From contig NZ_QDGA01000001.1 in the NCBI RefSeq assembly GCF_003347665.1, positions 62,001 through 126,000 on the forward strand: 64,000 nucleotides of DNA. The letters run 5' to 3'. The position numbers and the translations under genes are program-made. Each line of letters opens with the position of its first letter. Position 1 is the stretch's first letter. The stretch is from Microvirga calopogonii (GTDB lineage Bacteria; Pseudomonadota; Alphaproteobacteria; Rhizobiales; Beijerinckiaceae). The notes beneath the pieces are model-generated. The model worked only from the letters and a program-made list of their open reading frames with translations. It was not told where the DNA came from and made no database searches. Positions 43,701 to 54,022 of this stretch are shown one piece after another.

Positions 43701-45101
43701 ATGACCAAGAAGATCAACATCTACGCCTTCGACATGAACTGCGTGGGCCACATCAATCATGGAATGTGGACCCACCCGCGCGATCAATCTCCGTCCTATA
43801 CGAGTCTGGATTACTGGGTGAACCTCGCGAAGATCGCCGAGCGGGGCAAGCTCGACGGCATCTTTCTCGCCGACATCGTCGGCGTCTACGATGTCTACAA
43901 GGGCGGCCCCGAGACGGCCATCGCGGCCGGCGCGCAGGTTCCTGTCAACGACCCGATGCTCGTCGTGCCGGCCATGGCCTATGCCACGAAGCATCTCGGT
44001 TTCGGCGTAACCGTCAACACGACCTATGAGCAGCCCTATCTGCATGCCCGCCGCATGTCGACGCTCGATCATCTCACGAATGGCCGCATCGGCTGGAACA
44101 TCGTGACAGGCTATCTCGACAGCGCGGCCCGCGGCATGGGTCTGCCCGAGCAGCTCGATCACGATCATCGCTACGACATCGCCGACGACTACCTCGACGT
44201 GCTCTACAAGCTTTGGGAAGGCAGCTGGGATGACGATGCGGTCGTTCGCGACCGCGCCCGCGGCATCTATGCGCGCCCGGACAAGGTCAGGGCCATCAAG
44301 CACGACGGGCCCTATTATCAGATCGACGCCATTCACCTGAGCGAACCGTCTCCTCAGCGAACCCCCGTCCTGTACCAAGCCGGCTCCTCGACACGCGGGC
44401 GCGAGTTCGCTGCCAGACATGCCGAATGCGTGTTCACGGGCGGCCCCAATCCGGGCGTTGCGAAAGACATCATCGCGGACATCCGGGCCCGTGCAGCAAG
44501 CCATGGGCGCAATCCCCATGACGTGAAGGTCTTCGTCGGCATGAGCCTCGTGGTCGGCCGCACGGAGAAGGAGGCGCAGGACAAGCTGGAGGAGTATCGC
44601 CGGCATGCGAGCGTGGAAGGTGCGCTCGCGCATTTCTCGAGTTCGTCGGGCGTGGACTTCGCGAAATACGATCTCGACGAGCCGATCCAGTACGAGAAGA
44701 ACAACGCCAACAACTCGACCCTTGAAGCGATCACCAAGCGCAGCGCCGGCACGGTCTGGACCGTTCGCAAGCTGATCGACCAGATGATCCTCGGCAGCCG
44801 GCAAAAGCCCTTCGTCGGCACGCCCGAGCAGATCGCCGACCATATCGCCTCATGGGTCGAGACGGCCGATATCGACGGCATCAACCTGCCGCGCACGGTC
44901 GCGCCGGAGAGCCTGGCCGATTTCGTCGATCTCGTCGTCCCGGCTCTCCAGGAGAGAGGCCTGTTCAAGACCGATTATGCCGACGGAACGCTGCGCGAGA
45001 AGCTGTTCGGCGAAGGCCGCAGCCGTCTTCCGGCCGAGCATTGGGGTGCTCGTTACCGTCCGAGCGCGGTGCAGCCGGCTCCCGCTCGAAAAATCGCCTG
45101 A
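43701..45101 (+). CDS. NtaA/DmoA/DszA-type FMN-dependent monooxygenase
   Basis: The 466-residue luciferase-like (LLM) flavin monooxygenase has the family-typical N terminus (INIYAFDMNCVGHINHGMW), the core RMSTLDHLTNGRIGWNIVTG near 115-135, LYQAGSSTRGREFAARHAE near 225 and FVGTPEQIADHIASWVE near 375. The group uses FMNH2 and O2 to cleave C-S or C-N bonds (nitrilotriacetate, dimethyl sulfide, dibenzothiophene sulfone). A flavin reductase partner is needed but none is encoded nearby. The next gene is a DszC-type enzyme, which supports desulfurisation of an organosulfur compound. Confidence 0.9.
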   Translation: MTKKINIYAFDMNCVGHINHGMWTHPRDQSPSYTSLDYWVNLAKIAERGKLDGIFLADIVGVYDVYKGGPETAIAAGAQVPVNDPMLVVPAMAYATKHLGFGVTVNTTYEQPYLHARRMSTLDHLTNGRIGWNIVTGYLDSAARGMGLPEQLDHDHRYDIADDYLDVLYKLWEGSWDDDAVVRDRARGIYARPDKVRAIKHDGPYYQIDAIHLSEPSPQRTPVLYQAGSSTRGREFAARHAECVFTGGPNPGVAKDIIADIRARAASHGRNPHDVKVFVGMSLVVGRTEKEAQDKLEEYRRHASVEGALAHFSSSSGVDFAKYDLDEPIQYEKNNANNSTLEAITKRSAGTVWTVRKLIDQMILGSRQKPFVGTPEQIADHIASWVETADIDGINLPRTVAPESLADFVDLVVPALQERGLFKTDYADGTLREKLFGEGRSRLPAEHWGARYRPSAVQPAPARKIA

Positions 45102-45131
45102 TCGCTTTTCTCCTTTCGAACGGAAGCACCG

Positions 45132-46445
45132 ATGTCCGCCGCCACAAGCCTTTTTACACCAGACCCGCACATCGGCGCGGGCAGCACCCTGCACCGATCT
45201 GCGTCTCTCCCTGTGTCCGACGATGAGCTGGCGCAGCGCTTCCGGCCGATCTTCGCGAAGATCGCCGAGGGAGCCGTTGCGCGCGAGCAGTCGCGCACAT
45301 TGGCCGTCGAGGCCGTCGCCTGGCTGCGCGACGCCGGTTTCGGCGCCCTGCGCATTCCGCGAGCCTATGGCGGCCTCGGCGCCAGTCTGCCTCAGACGTT
45401 CCGGCTTCTCATCGAGCTTGGTGAGGCGGATTCCAACCTGCCCCAGATCTTCCGCGCTCATTTCGCCTTCGTCGAGGAGCGCCTGAACGGCAAGAACGAA
45501 GCGGACCGCCGGCGCTGGTTTTCGCTCATCGTCGATGGCGCCCTTTTCGGCGCCGCCATGGCCGAGAAGACGGAGGGCACCGAGACGACCGTGACGCTCA
45601 CGAAGAACGGCGATCACTGGCTTCTCGACGGCTACAAGTTCTACAGCACCGGGACGATCTACGCGAACTGGATCGTCGCGGTCGCCCTGGAGGGAACGGA
45701 GTATGTCTCCCTCGTTCTCCCCACGACGGCGCCGGGCGTCACGATCGAGGACGATTGGGACGGCTTCGGCCAGCGCCTGACCGGCAGCGGCACGACGCGC
45801 TTCGACAAGGTCGCAATCCGCGAGGATCAGATCCTGCGCCGGGTCTCCGTCGAGCAGCCGCCGAAGACCTCGTACATCATCGCCTATTACCAGCTCTTCC
45901 ATCTGGCGGCGCTCGCGGGCATCGCCCGGGCGGTCCTGAAGGATGCCATCGAATTCACCCGCGCCAAGACCCGGACCTTCGCGGTTCCGGGCAAGTCGAG
46001 TCCGCGTCATGATCCTCTCGTCCAGGGCGTGATCGGACGTCTCGCGAGCCTGTCGTTTACGGCGGACACGCTGGTGGACGGGGTTGCCGATGCGATTGAA
46101 TCCTCCTACCAGGCCGCTACCAACGGCCAGGATGCGACGGAACTCTATACCGCGGCCAACATCAAGGCCTATCAGGCGCAGCAGATCGTGATCGAGCAGG
46201 TGCTCGAGGCGACCACATTGCTCTTCGAGATCGGCGGCGCCTCGGCCACGAGCGAGACGCGGCGTCTCGACCGCTACTGGCGCAATGCCAGGGTCCTCGC
46301 CTCCCACAATCCCGCCATTCAGCGCGAACGCGCCATCGGCGATTACTGGCTGAACGGCACGCCGCCCGTCGGCGTCCTCCAGGCCGTCATCCAGAGCGAA
46401 GCCCAGGCGAAGAACGCCGCCGAGGCTTCATCGCGCACCTCATGA
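45132..46445 (+). CDS. Acyl-CoA dehydrogenase-fold monooxygenase (DszC/SfnB-like)
   Basis: The 437-residue flavoprotein has the acyl-CoA dehydrogenase N-terminal helical domain (about 30-140; LRIPRAYGGLGASLPQTF), a middle beta domain (LDGYKFYSTGTIYANWIVA) and a C-terminal helical bundle ending with SHNPAIQRERAIGDYWLNG. The typical acyl-CoA catalytic Glu region is not obvious, and the layout fits DszC/SfnB-type flavin monooxygenases used in sulfur scavenging. It lies 30 bases after the LLM monooxygenase and 19 before the permease gene. The exact substrate is unknown. Confidence 0.87.
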   Translation: MSAATSLFTPDPHIGAGSTLHRSASLPVSDDELAQRFRPIFAKIAEGAVAREQSRTLAVEAVAWLRDAGFGALRIPRAYGGLGASLPQTFRLLIELGEADSNLPQIFRAHFAFVEERLNGKNEADRRRWFSLIVDGALFGAAMAEKTEGTETTVTLTKNGDHWLLDGYKFYSTGTIYANWIVAVALEGTEYVSLVLPTTAPGVTIEDDWDGFGQRLTGSGTTRFDKVAIREDQILRRVSVEQPPKTSYIIAYYQLFHLAALAGIARAVLKDAIEFTRAKTRTFAVPGKSSPRHDPLVQGVIGRLASLSFTADTLVDGVADAIESSYQAATNGQDATELYTAANIKAYQAQQIVIEQVLEATTLLFEIGGASATSETRRLDRYWRNARVLASHNPAIQRERAIGDYWLNGTPPVGVLQAVIQSEAQAKNAAEASSRTS

Positions 46446-46464
46446 CCGGAACGGGATACCAGCC

Positions 46465-47118
46465 ATGCCTGCCAACTTCATACCCATGTTCTGGGAGGCC
46501 TTCCTCGAAAGCCTGACCATGGTCGGCGTCGCGGGCCTCTTCGCCTTCGCGGCCGGGATCCCCCTGGCTGTCGTTCTCGTCACCACGAGCATCGGCGGCA
46601 TCTACGAGATGCCGCGCCTCAACCGGGTGCTGGGAAGCGTCATCAACGGCTTCCGCTCGACGCCGTTCATCATTCTGCTGGTCGCTCTCATTCCCTTCAC
46701 GCGCCTGATCGTCGGCACGTCCATCGGCCTCTGGGCAGCGGTCGTTCCGCTGAGCATCGCCGCGACGCCGTTCTTCGCCCGCATCGCCGAAGTAAGCCTG
46801 CGGGAAGTCGATCACGGCCTCGTCGAGGCCGCGCAGGCCATGGGCGCGAGCCGCTGGCAGATCATCGTCCACGTGCTTCTGCCGGAGGCCCTGCCTGGCA
46901 TCATTCGCGGATTCACCATCACGCTTGTGTCGATGATCGGCTCCTCGGCCATGGCCGGCGCCGTGGGTGCCGGCGGACTGGGCGACCTTGCCATGCGCTA
47001 TGGTTATCAGCGCTTCGACACGACAGTGATGGTCAGCGTCATCGCGGTCCTGATCGTCATCGTCACGGTGGTCCAATCGACAGGCGATCTCATCGCGAAC
47101 CGCTTCGACCGGCGGTAA
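46465..47118 (+). CDS. MetI-type ABC transporter permease
   Basis: The 217-residue inner-membrane protein has five to six membrane segments. Family features are NGFRSTPFIILLVALIPFTR near 53-72 and the ATPase-coupling EAA loop EAAQAMGASRWQIIVHVLLPEALPGII near 125-150, split here as EAAQAMGAS and LLPEALPG. It should work with the MetQ-like protein four genes earlier. No MetN-type ATPase is encoded in the operon, so the ATPase must be supplied from elsewhere. It converges with tamB 18 bases away. Confidence 0.9.
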   Translation: MPANFIPMFWEAFLESLTMVGVAGLFAFAAGIPLAVVLVTTSIGGIYEMPRLNRVLGSVINGFRSTPFIILLVALIPFTRLIVGTSIGLWAAVVPLSIAATPFFARIAEVSLREVDHGLVEAAQAMGASRWQIIVHVLLPEALPGIIRGFTITLVSMIGSSAMAGAVGAGGLGDLAMRYGYQRFDTTVMVSVIAVLIVIVTVVQSTGDLIANRFDRR

Positions 47119-47136
47119 CGCGGAAGAGGACTGCCC

Positions 47137-50100
47137 TCAGTATTCCATCTCGAATCCCAACCCCACGGAACTGCCGCCTTCTGCATTGATCTCGCCCTGG
47201 GCCTTCAGGCGCCGCGTCAGGTCGACATCGACCGTCACCCCACTCTCTTCAGGCAAGGCACCGGCCTTCACGCCAACCCGCACATTGTCACTGATATAGC
47301 GCGAGACGCCCACGCCCGGCCCGCCGCCGGCGCCGACCGTGATGTCGAGGCTGTCGACGCCGAGGGAGCGGCGCAACTGCTCGAAGGCGTCGCTGCCGGA
47401 ACCGCCCGAGAGCTGCGCGACGGCCTGCGCGAGCTGCAGCGCCTGCCCGGCGGACAGCCCGCCTGACGGTCTTTGGAACAGGATGCGGGAGAGAACCTCG
47501 TCCTGAGGCAGGTCCGGGCTGGAACTGAACGTGAATTCCGGGCTTGAAGCGGGACCCGTCACGCCGATGCGCGCGGTGACGTCTCCCGCCTGCGTCTCCG
47601 CCAAGAAGTCGAGCGACGGCGTGAGGTCGCCGGTGAAGTCCAACCGTCCGCGCACGAAATCGAGCCTCTTGCCCAGGATGTCGAAGCGCCCGCGCCGGAG
47701 TTCGAAAGCCCCGATGGCAACGGGATCCTGCGTCGTCCCCTGAAGCCGCAGATCGCCGCCGAGTTCCGCATTGATTCCGCGCCCGCGTACGAAGATCCGG
47801 TTCTGCGCCGTCAGGGTCAGATCGAGTTCCGCCCGGAACGGAGTGCCCCGCGCGGAAGCGGATTGCCGCCGCTGTGCGAGAGCGAGCCGGGCGGCGGCGG
47901 TCGGGGTCGGCCGCACGTGCCGGGTCCCGGGGAGCGGCCTCAAGGTGGTCGGAAGCCGGTCCGGCACGGAAACGTTCATCGAGATAATGTTGATGCGTCC
48001 CGCGGCTCGCGGCCTGCTCATGAGCGGGCCCGAGAGCGTGAGGTCCAGATCCGCCGTCGCATCGACTGTCTCGTTGGAGACGAGCTGCGCGCGGTTGCCG
48101 GTGATCCGGATCTCTCCCGGCAGTCCAGCGGCCGGATCGATCGTCACCTGGCCGCGCGCCGCAAGGGAGCCGCCACTCGGCGTCTGGGCGGTCAGGTTCT
48201 CGATGGTGAGCACCTGCCCGCGCGCGACAAATCTCCCGGTGATGCCGGTGAGCCGGATTCCCTGCAGCGAGTCCGTGAAGCTGCCATTAGCGAGCGTGAC
48301 GCTGCCTTCGATGCGCGGGTCCGCGAGCCTGCCGGCAATCGACAGGTCGAGATTGGCCGCGCCTGTCAGACGCTGACCGGATGCGGACAGGAACGAGTTG
48401 GCGATGGTAAGATCGGTGCGTCCCGATACCCTGAGCGCAAGCTCCTCGGCCGGGCTGAGAGGCACGCTCCCTGAAACCTGCAACGTTCCGCCACGTCCAA
48501 TCGCAATCCGGGCATCGATGCCGGCCCGCTGGTCGGCCAATCGTCCCTGCGCGTCGATGTTGAGCGCTGGCAGGCCCGCCCGGCGCGTCTCCGCCGTGGC
48601 GAGGCCCGAGACTGTGACGCGGTAGTTTCCGCTCGGATTTGCCATCGTTCCACCGATGGAAGCATTTCCGTTGACCGTTCCGGCGAGACCGAGATTGGGC
48701 ACCACGATGTCGGCCACCTGAAGCGGCAGGCTGCGGACATCGACGGTAAGATCGAGCCTGTCGGCGACCGTGCCGTTGACGGTGATGCGCCCCTGGTCCG
48801 CCGCGATCAGGACGTTGGACAGGGTGACGGCACCATTCTGCAGCGTGATGGCTGCCGGCTGCGCGAGAGCCAGGCGGCGGTTGCCTCGGCTGGCCGTGAA
48901 GCTCGCAAGCTCGATCCGCGTCGCATTGCCCGGAACAACGCGTCCCTGCGCATCGAGATTGAACCCCTGCCCCACGGCAGAGGCCGTGAATTGCGAGGCG
49001 GCCGGTGTGCCGTTCGCCACGAAACGCACGGTCCTGTAGGTCTGCCCCGCGGCCGTCAGCGCCTCGGCGGAGACGCTGCCGTCGATCATGGGACGGCGGT
49101 AAAGGTCCTGGAGGGTGAGCTTCGCATCGAAGTCCCGCACCGAAATGTCCGCCACGGCAAAGCGCGTGCCCTTGGCCGTGATCCGTGCATCCTGACCGCC
49201 GTCGCGAGCGCTCAGCGAGACGATGGCATCGAGCGCACCATCGAGCTTCGTGAGCACGAGCGGCGACAGGTCGTCGAAATTGCTGCCTGACAGGGAAATC
49301 TCACCCTGTGCCAACTGGTCGGCACCGAGACGAAGGTTCCCCTTCAGGACAACCGACCCGATATCGACGGCGAGCCGATCCAGGAGCCAACCGCCGTCCG
49401 CAGGTTTGGCGAGATGGAGAGAGCCCGTCGCAGGCTTTCCATCAACCCGCCCGTCGAGCGTCAGCGCCGCGTCGAGCGCGCCGGTGACGTCCTTGGCGTC
49501 CAAATCGATCGCGAGCCGTGGAATGGAGCGGTTGAGGGCGCGCACGTCAGTCAGCGTCGCAACGCCCTTCACGTCCGGCTTCTCGAGAGATCCGCCGAGA
49601 CGCGCCGTGACATTCGCCCGGCCGGCGGTGATGCGCGGATCGACGCGCCTCAACTCGTCAATGGTGACGTCGAGGCCAAGATCGGCCGCCAACTGCGTGG
49701 CGCGCCCATCGATGCGGGCATCGAGATGGGCCCCGTCCACACGGAAATTCTCGAACGCGTAACCGTTCGGGATGCGCCGCAACGTGCCCGCCGCCGTGAC
49801 ATTGCGGCCGAGGAGACCGTCGACAGACGGGGTACCCGTCGAGAGTTCCCGCAACCGAGCATCGATCACCGCCGCCATGTCGTAACGGCGCGGATTGCCG
49901 GACAATTTCGCCGTCAGAGTTGCGGCTCCCTGTAACGGTCGGCCCGCGAGTCCGGAGAAGGATGCCAGCGCCGGAATGCGGGCATCGAGCGTGCCGTCGA
50001 GAACGGTACTTCCCACGCGTCCAGCGAAACTCGCCTGTGCCGTGGAAGTTTCGATGCGCGCCGTCTCCACATTGGCGATCCCGTCGAGACCGAAGGAACC

Positions 50101-51435
50101 GCGTGAGGTGATGGAGAGCGTCGGTCCGATCGCCCTGGCGAGCGCCCGGTCGGCGGGTCGGATTCCTGCGGCATTGGCGTCGACGGCAAAGGAGAACTGG
50201 CTGGGCGGGGTTGCGCCGTCCGCCGGGTTCATGGCTACGCGCGCCGTCAGCGTGTCCACGGAACCCTCGGGCAACCTGATTTCGGCGGCATCGAGCGCGC
50301 CATTGATGCGTGGCGCCGTCAACGGGCCCTGGACCGTGCCGTCAAAATTGAACCGGGCGATCTCCGCCTCACCGGCGCGCGTTTTCGCACCGTCGGTCGG
50401 AAGGGCGCGGGCGTTGAGGGTGAGATCGAGCACCTGGCCGGAACTGACGGTTCCGGTCATGTCGAAGCGCGCCACGTTCGATGTGATGCGCACCGGCTGG
50501 AAGCGCAGGCTGCTGTCGTCGCCGACAGTCACATTGCCGACGAGCTGTGTGGTTCCGCTGAAGACGGGCGCTGCCGGTGCCGGCAGTAATCCTTCGATGC
50601 GGGCCGCGAGATCCAGGTTCACGTCATAGGCGGCTGTGGCGCGCCGGACGGTCGCCGTGCCTGCGGCCCCAATCGTCGGCCCGGCGGTGAAATCGAGCCT
50701 CGCGGCGAAATCGCTCATCGGTCCCTGACCGGTGAGTTTCAGGTCGACGGGCGGAAGCCCTGGCAGATCCATCAGCCGCGCCGCGATACCGCCGGCAGGC
50801 TCCTGGTGCGCGAGGTCGAGGGCGAGCCGTTTCGTCTGCGGCACATAGGTGAGATCGATCGAAAGCCGGCCCGGGGCATCGAGGCGCTGAGCCTGGAAAT
50901 TCAGATCGAGGCCTTCGGATGGATCGCCCAATTGGGCGGAACCCGCCGCCGAAAGCCGCGCCCCGGTGCCGAGCACCGGCTGGCCGAGGGTGAGTTCCTG
51001 CAGGGCGAAGCGGTCCACGATGACCTTGACCGGCAGCTCGGGCAGGATCGGCTCGTCGGAGACAGGCGCATCCTCCTCGGCTGGCAGCGGCCTGCGCGCG
51101 ATCTGAAGTTTGTCGATGGTGAGCTCATCGACCTGAAGGCGCCCGCGCAGCAGCGCCGTGCGGCTCCAGACCAGCCGGGCGCGGTCCAGGTTGAGCCACA
51201 CGCCGTCCCGGTCGGCGATGCGGATGTCCCGGATGACGGCGTCCGATGTCAGGGCCCCTTCGATGCTGCCGATGGTGACGCGGGTGGTCGGCGTCGAGAG
51301 CAGGCGCGAAATCAGGCTCGCCAGGATGCCCTGATCGCTCTGAGCCTGGCTCGGGCGGTCGCTCACCAGCCAGAAGGCCGCGACGGCCAGGAGGACGATC
51401 GACATGAGAGCGAGGGAGCGGATTGGCTTGATCAT
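47137..51435 (-). CDS. tamB: Translocation and assembly module subunit TamB
   Basis: The 1432-residue envelope protein has a single N-terminal membrane anchor (about 8-24; SLALMSIVLLAVAAFWLV), then a long repetitive beta-rich (AsmA/TamB-like) region, and the conserved C-terminal DUF490/TamB domain (DLTLTAQNRIFVRGRGINAE, RLDFTGDLTPSLDFLAE, then VGVKAGALPEESGVTVDVDL, ending in an aromatic residue). TamB spans the periplasm and is thought to carry lipids or outer-membrane proteins to TamA. Its ATG overlaps the tamA stop by one base, so the two are translationally coupled. Confidence 0.93.
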   Translation of the reverse strand: MIKPIRSLALMSIVLLAVAAFWLVSDRPSQAQSDQGILASLISRLLSTPTTRVTIGSIEGALTSDAVIRDIRIADRDGVWLNLDRARLVWSRTALLRGRLQVDELTIDKLQIARRPLPAEEDAPVSDEPILPELPVKVIVDRFALQELTLGQPVLGTGARLSAAGSAQLGDPSEGLDLNFQAQRLDAPGRLSIDLTYVPQTKRLALDLAHQEPAGGIAARLMDLPGLPPVDLKLTGQGPMSDFAARLDFTAGPTIGAAGTATVRRATAAYDVNLDLAARIEGLLPAPAAPVFSGTTQLVGNVTVGDDSSLRFQPVRITSNVARFDMTGTVSSGQVLDLTLNARALPTDGAKTRAGEAEIARFNFDGTVQGPLTAPRINGALDAAEIRLPEGSVDTLTARVAMNPADGATPPSQFSFAVDANAAGIRPADRALARAIGPTLSITSRGSFGLDGIANVETARIETSTAQASFAGRVGSTVLDGTLDARIPALASFSGLAGRPLQGAATLTAKLSGNPRRYDMAAVIDARLRELSTGTPSVDGLLGRNVTAAGTLRRIPNGYAFENFRVDGAHLDARIDGRATQLAADLGLDVTIDELRRVDPRITAGRANVTARLGGSLEKPDVKGVATLTDVRALNRSIPRLAIDLDAKDVTGALDAALTLDGRVDGKPATGSLHLAKPADGGWLLDRLAVDIGSVVLKGNLRLGADQLAQGEISLSGSNFDDLSPLVLTKLDGALDAIVSLSARDGGQDARITAKGTRFAVADISVRDFDAKLTLQDLYRRPMIDGSVSAEALTAAGQTYRTVRFVANGTPAASQFTASAVGQGFNLDAQGRVVPGNATRIELASFTASRGNRRLALAQPAAITLQNGAVTLSNVLIAADQGRITVNGTVADRLDLTVDVRSLPLQVADIVVPNLGLAGTVNGNASIGGTMANPSGNYRVTVSGLATAETRRAGLPALNIDAQGRLADQRAGIDARIAIGRGGTLQVSGSVPLSPAEELALRVSGRTDLTIANSFLSASGQRLTGAANLDLSIAGRLADPRIEGSVTLANGSFTDSLQGIRLTGITGRFVARGQVLTIENLTAQTPSGGSLAARGQVTIDPAAGLPGEIRITGNRAQLVSNETVDATADLDLTLSGPLMSRPRAAGRINIISMNVSVPDRLPTTLRPLPGTRHVRPTPTAAARLALAQRRQSASARGTPFRAELDLTLTAQNRIFVRGRGINAELGGDLRLQGTTQDPVAIGAFELRRGRFDILGKRLDFVRGRLDFTGDLTPSLDFLAETQAGDVTARIGVTGPASSPEFTFSSSPDLPQDEVLSRILFQRPSGGLSAGQALQLAQAVAQLSGGSGSDAFEQLRRSLGVDSLDITVGAGGGPGVGVSRYISDNVRVGVKAGALPEESGVTVDVDLTRRLKAQGEINAEGGSSVGLGFEMEY

Positions 51436-53414
51436 CAGAAGGCCTGCCCGATTCCAACGTAGATGGCGTAGGACGGATCGCCGGGCCCCGGATTGACCGG
51501 GATCGCAACGTCCAGGCGAATGGGCCCGATGGACGTGTAGTAGCGAAGGCCCAGGCCCGCGCCGACGCGTATCGTCTCATCGAAATCCGGGAAGCTCGAC
51601 TCGAAGGCCGTCCCCGCGTCCACGAAGGGAACGATGCCGATGGTATTGGTGATCTTGATGCGCGCCTCGAGCGAGGCTTCGAGCAGGCTTCGGCCGCCGA
51701 TGGGTTGGCCGAGGAAGGTCGGGCTCAGAGAGCGATAGCGGTAGCCGCGCACCGAACCGCCGCCGCCGGCATAGAAGCGGCGATTGGCTGGAATTTCATC
51801 GAGGTCCGCGCCGACGATGGAGCCGAGGCCGATGCGGCCGGCAAGGATGTACCGGGCTTCCTCGTCGAGGGAGAAATAGGCCGACGCGGTTCCCTTCGCG
51901 ACCGTCATGGGTACCGACGAACCGAGGAACTCCGGGTAAGGCGCCACGGACGCGATCACCCTCATGCCCTTCGTGGGATTCAGGGGGTTGTCGGTCGAGT
52001 CGTAGCTGAGGGAGACGGGTAAGCCGACCAGCGTGTAATCGATCTGGCCGAGAATATCCGTCGCCTGTCCCTTTTCGTACTCGATACCGCCCTGGATCGA
52101 GAAGGTCTCGCTGAAGCGGTGGCGGATGCCGGTGCTCGCGTTCACGAGACGGCTCGTATAGCCTTCCGTCCTGTCGCGCTCGACAAGGCCGTCGACCAGC
52201 CAGTCGTTGCGGGTCCCCCAGAGAGCAGGCTTCAGGAAGCTCGCACGGAACCGCCCGCCGAGATTGTCCCAGGAGAAATCCTGGTTCCGGTCGGGTTGCC
52301 CCCCGTCCTCGGTGAGATAGAAGACGCTGCCCTCGAGCCGCAGCCGCTCGGCACCGCCGAACAGGTTGCGGTGGGCCCAGTAGGCCCGCACCGCCGGCCC
52401 GTCGGTCGTCGAATACTGCACCGAGGCTCCGATGACCCGCGGCGGGCGCTCGGTCAGCTCTACGAAGAGAGGAAGATTGCCGTAAGCATCCAAGGCCTCC
52501 CCCTCGCGGATGCGCACTGAAGACAGCGCCTCGATCTGGGAGATCGACTTGCGCATGGAGGCGAGTTCCGCAGGCGAATAGGGATCGCCCGGCTCCGTAT
52601 AGATGAAGGAGCGCACAACGGCCGGATCGACATTCTCCGCGCCGTGGATCGAAATTGCCCCAATGCCTGCCTGAGGTCCGGGATCGACGCTCAGACTCAC
52701 GTCCATCACTTGCGCCGGATGGATGACCACGGGATTCTGCCGACGGACCTTGGCGAAGGGGTGCGACTTGGACCGGAAGTAATCGACGATCCGCGCCTCG
52801 GCGGCGACGATGTCGGCGGAACGTGCCGGGTCTCCGGGCTTGATCTGCACGATACGAGGTGGAAGCTCTCCCGGCGGGAAGGGACGCCCTGTCCTGGCGT
52901 CCAGGACCGCAACGTCCCCCAAGGCGAATTGCGGACCCGGATCCGCAACGATCTGTACGGGCACGAGCGCGCGCGAGAGATACCCCGCCGCGGCGCGGGT
53001 TGCGGCATCCCTGCGGGGAGCCTGCAGGACCATCGGCACGCCCGCCACGTTGATCGTGACGCGGGCATTGTAATACCCGGCGCCCCAGAGCGCATCGATC
53101 AGGCGAGGCAGGTCGGCCTCGGCGCGGCTGGCCAGCGCTGCGGCGTCGGGCGGCGGATCCGATTGCAGGCTTTGGAGGGTCGAGGCGTCCTTCAGGACCT
53201 GCTTGAGATCGCTGTTGTCCCCGCTCACCACGATATCGAGGGAATACGGCAGGGCCTGCGGACTCGGGGGCGGCGGCGCTTCGCCATCCCCGCGAAGCCA
53301 CCCGAAGAGATCAAATGCCACGGCAGGCGCGAGCGGCAATCCACTCAAGAGGACGCCGACCAGAACGGGAACCACGATCCGTCGGTTGTTACGCAGCCGT
53401 CGCACGTGAAGCAT
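51435..53414 (-). CDS. tamA: Outer membrane assembly protein TamA (Omp85 family)
   Basis: The protein of about 659 residues has a signal peptide ending near APAVA-FD, POTRA domains (about 60-310; LDIVVSGDNSDLKQVLKDAS, then INVAGVPMVLQAPRRDAATR) and a C-terminal Omp85 beta-barrel (about 330-659; ASVQYSTTDGPAVRAYWAHR, GGGGSVRGYRYRSLSP, and the terminal strand YAIYVGIGQAF with C-terminal Phe). GGSVRGYRY is the conserved barrel-interior motif. The start at 53414 has GGGAG close upstream; a longer open frame reaches 53519. Together with tamB it forms an outer-membrane insertion or lipid-transport module. Confidence 0.92.
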   Translation of the reverse strand: MLHVRRLRNNRRIVVPVLVGVLLSGLPLAPAVAFDLFGWLRGDGEAPPPPSPQALPYSLDIVVSGDNSDLKQVLKDASTLQSLQSDPPPDAAALASRAEADLPRLIDALWGAGYYNARVTINVAGVPMVLQAPRRDAATRAAAGYLSRALVPVQIVADPGPQFALGDVAVLDARTGRPFPPGELPPRIVQIKPGDPARSADIVAAEARIVDYFRSKSHPFAKVRRQNPVVIHPAQVMDVSLSVDPGPQAGIGAISIHGAENVDPAVVRSFIYTEPGDPYSPAELASMRKSISQIEALSSVRIREGEALDAYGNLPLFVELTERPPRVIGASVQYSTTDGPAVRAYWAHRNLFGGAERLRLEGSVFYLTEDGGQPDRNQDFSWDNLGGRFRASFLKPALWGTRNDWLVDGLVERDRTEGYTSRLVNASTGIRHRFSETFSIQGGIEYEKGQATDILGQIDYTLVGLPVSLSYDSTDNPLNPTKGMRVIASVAPYPEFLGSSVPMTVAKGTASAYFSLDEEARYILAGRIGLGSIVGADLDEIPANRRFYAGGGGSVRGYRYRSLSPTFLGQPIGGRSLLEASLEARIKITNTIGIVPFVDAGTAFESSFPDFDETIRVGAGLGLRYYTSIGPIRLDVAIPVNPGPGDPSYAIYVGIGQAF

Positions 53415-54022
53415 GATCTCCCTGGCCAAAACAGATTCATATTTCTTGGTCTTGCCGATACCGTCCGGCAGCGGGCCGGGACCCCGATCGGCTCCGTTTG
53501 TCGAGAGGCACCTAACCACAGTTTCCCCAGCGGCAAAACCCTGGCCGTACGTTTTTGAGAGACAGTTGATCGAAGATCACAGGCACTGCAGAGGAAAATA
53601 TACTTTCAATAGATGGAGTTTGAGATTGAGGATAACGGGTGATCGCTGCGCTATCGCGGCAGCAAGACCGTGACATTATAGTGCGACTTAAATCAACTCG
53701 ACTGACGATTTCTCGCCCAGATCAAATGTGGCGAAAATGAGAACCTTTCCACTCTCCCAGAAAAGAAGGGTTAATCTATGCACAGCTGGAATGCGACAGC
53801 CAAGGCTCATTGACCGGATGCTTCGCCGGGTGTAGTTTTTCATCCCATATACTGGCCTTGTCCAAGTTGCTCCCATGTAGAGCGGCAGGCCAGCATTGCC
53901 TGCAAAGCGTTTTGGTTGAAGCTTCTCCAAGTGTTTATCAGCCGAAATCGATGTAAGGGCGTAAAAGAGTTATCGCCTTCTGCTTCAAATCCGAGGCCTC
54001 GCACGGCAAGGATGGGTCAGGA
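53415..54022. promoter_or_regulatory. Divergent intergenic region between tamA and the oxidase operon
   Basis: About 600 bases with lower GC than the flanks, especially 53570-53970. It should contain the promoters of tamA-tamB (leftward) and of the oxidase operon (rightward). I found no convincing gene and no strong palindrome. Confidence 0.5.
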
